Assembly (NCBI GenBank): GCA_011523315.1
Contig: WTHE01000224.1
Location: 1 to 13,920 of the forward strand
Source of the DNA: Candidatus Binatota bacterium
GTDB lineage: Bacteria > Desulfobacterota > Binatia > Bin18
Direction of reading: 5' to 3'
Length of the DNA: 13,920 nucleotides
In this document: in pieces, positions 6,098 through 12,659 of the stretch
Layout of the letters: each line of letters begins with the position of its first letter
Position numbering within the stretch: position 1 is the stretch's first letter
Notes under the pieces: generated by a model
The model's input: the letters and a program-made list of their open reading frames with translations, nothing else
What the model was told of the DNA's origin: nothing
Databases searched by the model: none
Made by a program: the position numbers and the translations under genes

Positions 6098-6853
6098 ATG
6101 AGATTAGGCGCACTGTTCGGCTTTTTGTCGGCCCAGCCTCACACGTCGGATCTGGCAGAGCAGGCCAGACGCTACGCCGGGGAAGGCTTTGACAGCCTGT
6201 GGATGGCCCAGGCGATCGGCCGCGGGTTCATAATCCCCGACCCGTTTATTGCCCTGGCAACGGCTGCCAGTGTCACAAGGGACATCGAACTCGGAACGGC
6301 CGTTCTCCAGCTGCCGCTGTATCACGAGACCGACCTGGCCCACCGGATTTTTTCCCTGACGCAGGTGTGTGGCGAGCGCTTGACGCTGGGCCTCGGCGCG
6401 GGGTCTACCGAGACTGATTTTGTTGCCTTTGAGCGCGACTACGCCGTGCGCTTCAAGACCTTTGACGCCAGCCTGACCCGCCTCAAGACCCTGCTGGCCG
6501 AGGGCAGGAACGAGCGGGCCGACCTGACGCCGTGGCAAACGGTTGCCGGCGGTCCGCCCCTGCTGCTCGGCAGCTGGGGCGCCGGGGTGGAGCGGGCGGC
6601 CAGCGATTTTGACGGCTGGATCGCCTCGGCTCACTACCGGACCCCTGACCAGGTCATTGCCGCGCTGGGCCGCTACCGTGCGGCCGGGGGCAGACGGGCC
6701 ATTGTGTCCACCATTCAGCTCGGCGGCGACCACGACTTGGGCTGGGCCAGGGACACGCTGTCGCGTTTTGCCGAGGCCGGCTTTGATGACGCGGTCGTCC
6801 TGCTGCGACCCGACGGCCCGAGCCCGGCCGAGGTCAGAGCCCTGGTCGCCTGA
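6098..6853 (+). CDS. Short luciferase-like (LLM class) oxidoreductase
   Basis: The 251-residue TIM-barrel-type protein starts MRLGALFGFL, then has LAEQARRYAGEGFDSLWMAQ (19-38), a substrate/cofactor segment IPDPFIALATAASVT (46-60), IELGTAVLQLP (63-73) and ERLTLGLGAGSTETDF (93-108). These are LLM-family landmarks, and ASDFDGWIASAHYRTPDQVI near residue 168 is the usual later block. It is shorter than most relatives (roughly 280-340 residues), because the region between barrel strands 5 and 7 is compressed. GAGGGAG just upstream fixes the start. It is the last gene of the operon 3212-6853 and most likely supplies a flavin or F420 step next to the two dioxygenases. It differs clearly from the other two LLM proteins in the window, so it is not a recent local duplicate. 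Whether it uses FMN or F420 is not decided by the sequence. Confidence 0.85.
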   Translation: MRLGALFGFLSAQPHTSDLAEQARRYAGEGFDSLWMAQAIGRGFIIPDPFIALATAASVTRDIELGTAVLQLPLYHETDLAHRIFSLTQVCGERLTLGLGAGSTETDFVAFERDYAVRFKTFDASLTRLKTLLAEGRNERADLTPWQTVAGGPPLLLGSWGAGVERAASDFDGWIASAHYRTPDQVIAALGRYRAAGGRRAIVSTIQLGGDHDLGWARDTLSRFAEAGFDDAVVLLRPDGPSPAEVRALVA

Positions 6854-6873
6854 GCAGACAAGGCTGAAGCACT

Positions 6874-8739
6874 TTAGGATTCTCCAGCCTGAAAGCTTCC
6901 CCCCTCGTCCAAACCAAAAGCCCACTTGAAGGGAGCGGGGTCGAAATACTCGCGGAAGAGTTTGATCTTCCCGTTCGCCACATGGATCAGGCCACCATAG
7001 CTCTGGTGATATAACCGCCCTGTCGGCACAATTTCTACCGCCCCTTTGAACTCGACAAAAATTCTCTCTGGATCCCGTAGGGGGTGAAAGACCAGCTGTG
7101 AGGTAAAATCGGCTTTTCCGCTGTTCTGCGGCCATGCCGCATAATGCTTGATGAGGTCTTCTCTCCCAGCCACACGCTCGGGGAAACCTTCCGGCGCGTA
7201 GGGCATCTCAAGAACCGCGTCCTCAGCCCAGACGCCCGCAAATTTCTCCATGTCCTTCTCTTCCAGCGCGGTCAGGAAATCCCGCACGGCTTTTTCCGTT
7301 TGCTGCCGTTTGATATAGGCTGCGGGATTGGCGGCGGCCTGGCGAATGGCCGGCTCGAACACGTCACGGGTGCCGCTTTCCTCCTCCAGCGTAAACCTGT
7401 GGCTGGTGATCCGCCACGTTCCAGCGTCCTTTTGCAAGCTATAGTGGTACTGGCCCTTGACCTGCCAGGCCAGATCATCCACGTAGTGATCGGCGATGCC
7501 ATAGGCGGTCGCTTCGGCCCGCGTCCCGCCGAGCGTGACGGCGATGTTGGAGACGACGTGCCGGGTGCGGTCAAAGCCGGGCAAGAAAGACGCCCACTGG
7601 GTCATTAACGCTTGGGGGCTTGTCCGCTCTACTTCGCCGCCGTTGAGGGAGGTATAATCCATCTCTATCTCGTCGGCATACAGTTTTTCGACTGCTTCAA
7701 AGTTCCCCCGGTCCACCAGAGGACCAAGGCCCTCGATGATCGTTCGGATCGCGGCCTCATCTTTGATGTCCGCGTTGGCGGTTGAGGAGGTCGCTGCCAG
7801 TGTTGTGTGAAAATGCTCGGCCACGGCATCACTCGATGTTTTGACCGGAATCGGCTGGTCGTAAAAATCAAACTGGGTCACGTCGTCCAACCACACTTCC
7901 ACGACGTGAGAGCCCAGGCGGCGGGCGTATTCGCGCGCGCCTTGCGGAATGGCGGCGGCTTCAGAATGGACCAGCAGAACAGGCTTTTCCAGATTGTCTG
8001 CCGACTGGAGCGCGTCATACGTCAGCCAGCCTTCCCACGAGGCCAGATTAAATTTGTTGTCGTATTCCGGGATCAGGCCGCGGTCGGGCTGAGTGTAATA
8101 CGGCGCTTGATACATCACGGCTGCGTCGTTGGTCAGGCTGGCCGCTTCCACGATGACGGGTTCAGGAGACTGTTCCGCCTGCCGGCTGGCTTGGATGAGC
8201 CGGCTGACGCCTTCGTCTCCGCCGTACACGGCTTTCACAATTTCGGCGTCATGAAGCCAGGGGGCCACCAGGGCCAAGGATTTGACGGCGTCGTTATTGA
8301 GCGCGACATCGCTCATATAGCCGGCCGAGGCGCAAATACCGAATCCGCCAATCCGGTTTCCATCGACTTCAGGCCGCCTGCTCAGGTAATGCACGGCTGC
8401 GTGGATATCCTCAGTTTTGCGTTCGGGATTTTCCAAATACCGAATCCGGCCGTCCGACTGCCCCCAGCCGCGAAAGTCGAAAGCCAGTGCGGCATAGCCC
8501 CGATCCGCCATGGCGGCGGCGTAGGTGCCCGCCATTTGTTCTTTGACGGTTGTCCAGGCGCCGGTCACGACAAGACCGGGCAGTTTCTGGCCGTCCTTGT
8601 AATCATCGGGCAGATACAAATTTCCGACCAGGGAGCGACCCTGGCTGTCAAACGTAACGGGTTTTACCGTTGCCGGCTGTGCGTGTGTTGCCATGAGGGC
8701 GAAAGCCAACGCTGTGCTTGCGATCAGGGCTCTCATCAT
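6874..8739 (-). CDS. Exported alpha/beta-hydrolase fused to two SnoaL-like domains
   Basis: The 621-residue product has a Sec signal peptide (MMRALIASTALAFALMATHA, cleavage near residue 20-23), so it should act in the periplasm or outside the cell. Residues about 25-315 are an alpha/beta-hydrolase of the COG1073/dienelactone-hydrolase-like type: AFDFRGWGQSDG (86-97) and the elbow GFGICASAG (132-140), where C136 aligns with the dienelactone hydrolase nucleophile. The acid position reads LLVHSEAAAIP, with no usual Asp (perhaps E260). Where relatives often have His-x-D-x-Y-D this protein has Q289-FDFYD, so the catalytic triad is altered. Residues about 327-455 form one SnoaL/NTF2-like domain and about 478-605 a second (PhzA/B-like, ending LFREYFDP). 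I chose the start at 8739 because GGGAGGA lies 6 nt upstream; the longer frame lacks a signal peptide start and would begin at TTG. Divergent LysR gene 8834-9718 probably regulates it. Codon and base use are less GC-rich than the neighbours. The substrate is unknown. Confidence 0.85.
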   Translation of the reverse strand: MMRALIASTALAFALMATHAQPATVKPVTFDSQGRSLVGNLYLPDDYKDGQKLPGLVVTGAWTTVKEQMAGTYAAAMADRGYAALAFDFRGWGQSDGRIRYLENPERKTEDIHAAVHYLSRRPEVDGNRIGGFGICASAGYMSDVALNNDAVKSLALVAPWLHDAEIVKAVYGGDEGVSRLIQASRQAEQSPEPVIVEAASLTNDAAVMYQAPYYTQPDRGLIPEYDNKFNLASWEGWLTYDALQSADNLEKPVLLVHSEAAAIPQGAREYARRLGSHVVEVWLDDVTQFDFYDQPIPVKTSSDAVAEHFHTTLAATSSTANADIKDEAAIRTIIEGLGPLVDRGNFEAVEKLYADEIEMDYTSLNGGEVERTSPQALMTQWASFLPGFDRTRHVVSNIAVTLGGTRAEATAYGIADHYVDDLAWQVKGQYHYSLQKDAGTWRITSHRFTLEEESGTRDVFEPAIRQAAANPAAYIKRQQTEKAVRDFLTALEEKDMEKFAGVWAEDAVLEMPYAPEGFPERVAGREDLIKHYAAWPQNSGKADFTSQLVFHPLRDPERIFVEFKGAVEIVPTGRLYHQSYGGLIHVANGKIKLFREYFDPAPFKWAFGLDEGGSFQAGES

Positions 8740-8745
8740 GTTCAG

Positions 8746-8752
8746 TCCTCCC
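8746..8752 (-). promoter_or_regulatory. Ribosome binding site deciding the hydrolase-SnoaL start
   Basis: TCCTCCC on the plus strand reads GGGAGGA toward the gene and lies 6 nt before the ATG at 8739, directly ahead of the signal peptide. Confidence 0.7.
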
Positions 8753-8781
8753 TTGCTCAGCCTCACTGTAGGGCAAGTTGA

Positions 8782-8807
8782 TTTATAGCACAATTATTTT
8801 ATGTCAA
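8782..8807 (-). promoter_or_regulatory. Candidate promoter of the hydrolase-SnoaL gene
   Basis: On the minus strand TTGACA (8802-8807) is a perfect -35 and TATAAA (8782-8787) with TG one base upstream is an extended -10. The spacer is only 14 nt, shorter than the usual 16-18, which would make basal activity low and dependent on an activator. This suits control by the adjacent LysR protein. The elements are seen; their use is inferred. Confidence 0.45.
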
Positions 8808-8816
8808 TTGGATTGA
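8804..8816. promoter_or_regulatory. Candidate LysR operator, TCAAT-N3-ATTGA
   Basis: A perfect inverted repeat, TCAAT TGG ATTGA, overlaps the -35 of the hydrolase promoter and lies 17 nt before the lysR start codon. LysR-type regulators bind small interrupted dyads in such divergent gaps, activating the target and repressing themselves. The arms are short (5 bp), so chance cannot be excluded. Confidence 0.35.
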
Positions 8817-8833
8817 TACCTGTGAGGTAATTC

Positions 8834-9718
8834 ATGGAATTGCGACATCTCCGCTACTTTGTGGCTGTTGCCGAGGACGAGAACATGCGGCACGCCGCCG
8901 GACGCTTGCACATCGTCCAGCCGGCGCTGAGCCGGCAGATACGCCAGCTTGAGGACGAGATAGGCTATGCGCTGTTTGACCGCCTGCCGCGCGGGGTGCG
9001 GCTGAACGCCGCCGGGCAGGTTTTCCTTGAATTGGCGCGTGAGATACTCAGCCGTGTAGATGAGGCCGTGGAGCGTACGCGCCGGGTGGCCAGAGGAGAA
9101 GTCGGTCGGCTGTGCATCGGATTTATCGAAAATGCCTCCTGGTTTGGAGCCTTTCCCGAGGCTATCCAGCAATACCGCGCGCGGTATCCGAAGGTCAGTC
9201 TCGATCTCCGGCCCATGTTCTCGACCGATCAGTTTGAGGCAATTACAGCCGGCCAGCTTGACGCCGGTTTCTGTTACACCCTGGAGGCGTTGCCGGCAGG
9301 GTGCGAGACATTACCGCTTCGGATGGACACGGTCGTGCTCGCCGTGCCGAGACCCTATGGCTGGAAGAAGCGGCGGGACGTATGCTTGCACGAGCTACAG
9401 GACGAAGCGTTCGTCGGCCTTGCGCGTACTCACGCCTCGGCTTATGCAGACCGCATCAGATCAACTGCGTACGCTGGCGGACTATCACCTCGTATCGTAC
9501 AGGAAGCCGTCAACGAAGCGACGCTGCTCAGTCTGGTCTCGGCTGGGATTGGTCTCGGCTTTTGCAATTCGGCGAACGAAAGACGTAAGCCACCGTTTGT
9601 GGATTTCGTGCCCGTGGTCGATTTCGATCTCAAGCTTCCCCTGTGTCTGGTGTGGGAACAATCGAACTCCTCGGCGGCTCTCAAGGCGTTCCGGGTGATC
9701 GTAGAGCGCTACAGATAG
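8834..9718 (+). CDS. LysR-family transcriptional regulator
   Basis: The 294-residue protein has the typical LysR N-terminal winged helix-turn-helix: MELRHLRYFVAVAEDENMRHAAGRLHIVQPALSRQIRQLE spans residues 1-40, and the recognition helix is near QPALSRQI. A linker helix follows to about residue 90, then a periplasmic-binding-protein-like effector domain (VGRLCIGFIENASWFGAFPE onward). Its length is normal. GAGG at 8824-8827 precedes the ATG. It is transcribed away from the exported hydrolase-SnoaL gene with a 94-bp AT-rich gap, the standard layout for a LysR protein controlling its neighbour. It may also act on the nitronate monooxygenase operon that starts 290 bp downstream; that is inference. 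The ligand is unknown; GFCYTLEALPAG in the effector domain resembles the CatR/BenM-like branch, but only loosely. Confidence 0.92.
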   Translation: MELRHLRYFVAVAEDENMRHAAGRLHIVQPALSRQIRQLEDEIGYALFDRLPRGVRLNAAGQVFLELAREILSRVDEAVERTRRVARGEVGRLCIGFIENASWFGAFPEAIQQYRARYPKVSLDLRPMFSTDQFEAITAGQLDAGFCYTLEALPAGCETLPLRMDTVVLAVPRPYGWKKRRDVCLHELQDEAFVGLARTHASAYADRIRSTAYAGGLSPRIVQEAVNEATLLSLVSAGIGLGFCNSANERRKPPFVDFVPVVDFDLKLPLCLVWEQSNSSAALKAFRVIVERYR

Positions 9719-9782
9719 GGGGGGCGCCCCACACGGGCTTATGACGCCGTTCTGCCAGGTGAGCCCTGTCATGCCGGAAGCG

Positions 9783-9814
9783 CGTACAGCTTGCTATGAT
9801 GAGGGCGCTGTACG
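9783..9814. promoter_or_regulatory. Inverted repeat flanking an extended -10 box
   Basis: CGTACAGC (9783-9790) and GCTGTACG (9807-9814) are perfect 8-bp inverted arms separated by 16 nt. That spacer holds TGCTATGAT, an extended -10 (TG at 9792-9793, TATGAT at 9795-9800), facing the nitronate monooxygenase operon. No convincing -35 is present. A dimeric repressor bound to both arms would cover the promoter. There is no T-run after it, so it is unlikely to be a terminator for lysR. Confidence 0.4.
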
Positions 9815-9891
9815 GTGTGGGCGAAAACGGAACGGCTCTCAGCGAGAAGAACGGATACGGCTGAAGAACAGGAGGATTGGAGGCGACACGC

Positions 9892-10011
9892 ATGGAAGTG
9901 CATCATGACTTCTTGATGAAAGGACGCAGAAATCCTGATATGAAGCATCTCGATCAGACGGCGTCCGGGATCGCGTCAACACCCGATAAGACGAAACGAG
10001 GACAGGAATGA
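9892..10011 (+). CDS. Possible 39-residue leader peptide coupled to the monooxygenase gene
   Basis: This short open frame starts MEVHHDFLMKGRRNPDMKH and ends RGQE. It has a strong Shine-Dalgarno (GGAGG at 9879-9883, 8 nt before the ATG), and its TGA overlaps the ATG of the 10008 gene as ATGA, so ribosomes could pass directly to the next gene. The product is charged, has no membrane segment and resembles no family I know. Codon use is less GC-rich at third positions than in the following gene, which argues against long-term coding. It may be a leader that couples translation, a small protein, or chance. The ribosome signals are seen; the role is inferred. Confidence 0.35.
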   Translation: MEVHHDFLMKGRRNPDMKHLDQTASGIASTPDKTKRGQE

Positions 10012-11153
10012 AAACGCCTATTTGTGACATGTTTGGCATCGAGTTTCCGCTGATTGCATTTACCCACTGTCGAGACGTGGTGGTGGCGGTCTCCAAGGCC
10101 GGCGGCATGGGGGTCTTCGGCGCGGTCGCCCACCCGCCCGACCGTCTCGAAGAAGAGCTGGGCTGGATTGACGCACACATCGACGGCAGGCCGTACGGAA
10201 TCGACCTGATCGTACCCAACAAGATCGCCCAGGAGAGCGTCGGCGGTCTCACCAGAGACAAGGTTCAGGCCGCTATTCCGCAGGAGTATTTTCAGTTTGC
10301 GGCCGGGATTCTGGCCCAGCACGATATCCCCTCGGAGGGCGTGTACGGCTTCCGCGACGCCTCCTTCCGGGCCAGCCAGAACATGCAGGCCAGCGGTGCG
10401 GCCGAGGTCCTGGAGGTCGCCTTTGCCCATCCCATCAGGCTCGTGGCCAACGCATTGGGCGTCCCGCCCCGGATCATGCTCGACATGGGCAAGCGCCACC
10501 ACGTGCCGGTGGCCGCCCTGGTCGGGGCCAAGCACCACGCCATCCGCCAGGTCCAGGCCGGGGTTGACCTGCTGGTGGCGGCCGGCGGAGAGGCCGGCGG
10601 CCACTGCGGCGAGGTGTCGACGCTGGTGCTGATCCCTGAAATTCATGAGGCGATTCAGCCCTACCGGGATATCCCGATCCTGGCCGCCGGGGGGATTGTG
10701 ACCGGCCGCCAGATGGCCGCCTGCATGGCGATGGGGGCGGCCGGGGTGTGGACCGGCTCGGTGTGGCTGACGACCAGCGAGGCCGAGACCAACCCGGTGG
10801 TCAAGGACAAGATGCTGGCCGCCTCCTCGCGCGATACCGTGCGCTCCAAAGCCCGGACCGGCAAGCCTTCCCGCCAGCTCAGGTCGGCCTGGACCGACGC
10901 CTGGGAGGCCGAGGCCAGCCCGGCGCCGCTGCCCATGCCGCTCCAGTCGCTGGTTACCGAGCCGGCCCTGCGCGAGGTTGACAAGCTGTCCCAGGGCGGC
11001 CATGCGGGCGCACAACAGCTGGCCACCTATTGGGTCGGCCAGGGGGTCGGGCTGATGAACCGTCAGATGTCGGCCGGCGCGCTGGTCCAGGAGTTCAAGG
11101 AAGATTTTTTTAACGCCTTCGTGCGTCTGTCCGACGCGCTGGAAGCGGAATAA
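10008..11153 (+). CDS. Nitronate monooxygenase-like (2-nitropropane dioxygenase family) FMN enzyme
   Basis: The 381-residue TIM-barrel flavoprotein opens MKTPICDMFGIEFPLIAFTH and continues with VSKAGGMGVFGAV (28-40), the first FMN-contact region of the family. VAAGGEAGGHCGEVSTLVLIP (190-210) holds the GGEAGGH motif with H199 at the position of the active-site histidine. DIPILAAGGIVTGRQMAACMAMGAAGVWTGS (221-251) holds the AAGGI phosphate-binding loop and the G-A-x-G-V-x-x-G block. Relatives oxidise alkyl nitronates such as propionate 3-nitronate; others reduce enoyl-type substrates, so the exact reaction is open. It is somewhat longer than the usual 320-360 residues, mainly through a helical segment around residues 75-135. 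It heads the operon 10008-13442, with 14 nt to the next gene. The start codon overlaps the stop of a 39-codon ORF. Confidence 0.88.
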   Translation: MKTPICDMFGIEFPLIAFTHCRDVVVAVSKAGGMGVFGAVAHPPDRLEEELGWIDAHIDGRPYGIDLIVPNKIAQESVGGLTRDKVQAAIPQEYFQFAAGILAQHDIPSEGVYGFRDASFRASQNMQASGAAEVLEVAFAHPIRLVANALGVPPRIMLDMGKRHHVPVAALVGAKHHAIRQVQAGVDLLVAAGGEAGGHCGEVSTLVLIPEIHEAIQPYRDIPILAAGGIVTGRQMAACMAMGAAGVWTGSVWLTTSEAETNPVVKDKMLAASSRDTVRSKARTGKPSRQLRSAWTDAWEAEASPAPLPMPLQSLVTEPALREVDKLSQGGHAGAQQLATYWVGQGVGLMNRQMSAGALVQEFKEDFFNAFVRLSDALEAE

Positions 11154-11167
11154 AGGAGAGAGAGCGT

Positions 11168-12109
11168 ATGCCAGAATTACGGGAAATTACCTCGGGCCTG
11201 CTGTATCCGGAGGGACCGGTGGCCATGGACGACGGCAGCGTCATCGTCACCGAGCTGCAAACCGGCCGGCTGGTGCGGGTCCGGCCGGACGGGACAAAAG
11301 ACGTGGTCGCCGAGCTGGGCGGCTCGGCCAACGGGGCGGCGGTCGGTCCGGACGGCCTGATGTACGTGTGCAATAACGGTGGCCTCAAGATGACCGAGGT
11401 TGACGGGAAGCTCATTCCCGCAGAAGGTCTGCCGGACGACTATACGGGCGGCAGTATTCAGCGGGTTGATATCACCACCGGCGCGGCCGACACCCTGTAT
11501 ACCGAGTGTGACGGGCATCGGCTGCGGGGTCCCAACGACCTGGTTTTTGATGCCGCAGGCGGGTTCTGGTTCACCGATTTCGGCAAGGTCCAGGAGCGCA
11601 GCAAGGATCGCGGCGGCGTGTACTACGCCAAGACGGACGGCTCGTCGATCACCGAGATGGTGCATCCGATTGACGGCCCGAACGGCGTTGGTCTGGCGCC
11701 CGGCGACACCAGGCTGTATGTCGCCCAGACCTTCGAGGGCCGGGTGTGGGAGTGGGAGCTGTCCGGACCCGGAGAATTTGCCGATACGGACGGCGGGGAC
11801 GGCCAGCTGCTGACCGGGCCCGGCGGAGGCAAGCTGTTGGCCGGCCTGCCCGGCTACCAGCTGCTCGATTCGATGGCGGTCGATAGCGCGGGCAATGTGT
11901 GCGTGGCAACCCTGATGACCAGCGGTATCAGCGTGATCTCGCCCGACGGCGCGTCGGTCGAACACCTGCCCACCCCCGACCCGCTGACGACCAATATCTG
12001 CTTTGGCGGGCCGGACCTCAGAACGGCCTATATCACCCTGACCGGCCTGGGCAGCCTCGTCGCCATGGACTGGCCCCGACCGGGCCTGAAGCTGCACTAC
12101 ACCCGCTGA
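11168..12109 (+). CDS. SMP-30/gluconolactonase-family lactonase
   Basis: The 313-residue six-bladed beta-propeller hydrolase should open lactone rings using a central divalent metal. The four expected metal ligands can be placed: E15 in LYPEGP, N123 in RGPNDLVFD, N172 in DGPNGVGLA and D234 in LLDSMAVD. Repeated blade motifs (GPDGLMYVCNN, AAGGFWFTDFG, GDTRLYVAQT, AGNVCVATL, DLRTAYIT) run through the protein. No signal peptide is present, so it is probably cytoplasmic. AAAGGAGAG upstream supports the ATG at 11168. It follows the nitronate monooxygenase gene by 14 nt, so the pathway may form a lactone or an enol ester from the oxidised product. The family assignment is firm; gluconolactone as the real substrate is not implied. 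Confidence 0.88.
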   Translation: MPELREITSGLLYPEGPVAMDDGSVIVTELQTGRLVRVRPDGTKDVVAELGGSANGAAVGPDGLMYVCNNGGLKMTEVDGKLIPAEGLPDDYTGGSIQRVDITTGAADTLYTECDGHRLRGPNDLVFDAAGGFWFTDFGKVQERSKDRGGVYYAKTDGSSITEMVHPIDGPNGVGLAPGDTRLYVAQTFEGRVWEWELSGPGEFADTDGGDGQLLTGPGGGKLLAGLPGYQLLDSMAVDSAGNVCVATLMTSGISVISPDGASVEHLPTPDPLTTNICFGGPDLRTAYITLTGLGSLVAMDWPRPGLKLHYTR

Positions 12110-12132
12110 GGTGTGTAACACGGAGAGATGAC

Positions 12133-12633
12133 ATGCCTGAAGAAATGCCGTTTAGCTACGAAGAGATTCAGAAGCTGCGCGAACTGCTGGAGGTCGAGGC
12201 CATCCGCAAGCTCAGGAACCTGTACGCCCACCTTTTGGACAGCGGGGACATCGACGCCCTGGCGGCGCTGTTCACCGAGGATGCGGTGTGCGAGTTCGGA
12301 CCCTACGGCGAGTGGCACGGCCGGGAGACGATCAGACACAACTACGCGCAGGTGTTCCGCGAGCAGATCCAGTCCGAGTTCGGCTCCCTGCACAACACGG
12401 GCAACCACTGGGTCGAGCTGACCAGCCCGACGACCGCAGTGGGCCGGTCGTACCTCATAGACGTGCTGACCCACACCGACCCGGCGGCCAATCCGGTCGA
12501 GTGGTTCGGGGTGTATGACGACGCCTACCGCAAGCGTGACGGCGAATGGCTGATCGAGCGCATCAGCCTCCAGTTTCTGTGGCCCCAACGCCAGCTCAGC
12601 GACGGCTTTTCTGCACCGTTTCCGCCCAAGTGA
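12133..12633 (+). CDS. SnoaL-like (NTF2-fold) small protein
   Basis: The 166-residue protein has the SnoaL_4/NTF2 pattern: an N-terminal helix pair (VEAIRKLRNLYAHLLDSGDI, 21-40), then DALAALFTEDAVCEFGPYGE (41-60), the helix GRETIRHNYAQVF (63-75), SLHNTGNHWVEL (85-96) and the beta-sheet VGRSYLIDVL to WLIERISLQF. Y31, D36 and H87/H92 fall where this cone-shaped fold has its pocket residues. Relatives include polyketide cyclases, ketosteroid isomerase and scytalone dehydratase, as well as many with no known activity. GGAG 8 nt upstream fixes the ATG at 12133. It lies 23 nt behind the lactonase gene and 26 nt before the EthD gene. A role as isomerase or dehydratase in the same pathway is inference. 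Confidence 0.85.
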   Translation: MPEEMPFSYEEIQKLRELLEVEAIRKLRNLYAHLLDSGDIDALAALFTEDAVCEFGPYGEWHGRETIRHNYAQVFREQIQSEFGSLHNTGNHWVELTSPTTAVGRSYLIDVLTHTDPAANPVEWFGVYDDAYRKRDGEWLIERISLQFLWPQRQLSDGFSAPFPPK

Positions 12634-12659
12634 GGCGGCACCACACAAGGAGGCTTGGC

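Noticed and set aside
6861..6890. AGGCTG/CAGCCT inverted repeat at the convergent 6853/6874 junction as a terminator
   Set aside because: Only 6-bp arms with an 18-nt loop and no T-run; too weak to call.
6104..7135. Minus-strand open frame (343 codons) spanning the short LLM gene and the end of the hydrolase gene
   Set aside because: Crosses two well-supported genes, has no family motifs and lacks a ribosome binding site of note.
7807..8781. Plus-strand open frame (324 codons) over the hydrolase-SnoaL gene
   Set aside because: No domain and biased composition; the minus-strand protein has a signal peptide and three recognisable domains.
9771..9908. 45-codon ORF upstream of the 39-codon one
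   Set aside because: No Shine-Dalgarno, overlaps the promoter-like repeat and has no family features.
9954..11015. Antisense open frame (353 codons) over the nitronate monooxygenase gene
   Set aside because: Composition of a GC-rich shadow frame with no domain; the sense gene carries strong motifs.
11177..12121. Antisense open frame (314 codons) over the SMP-30 gene
   Set aside because: No family resemblance; the sense strand has all four metal ligands of the lactonase.
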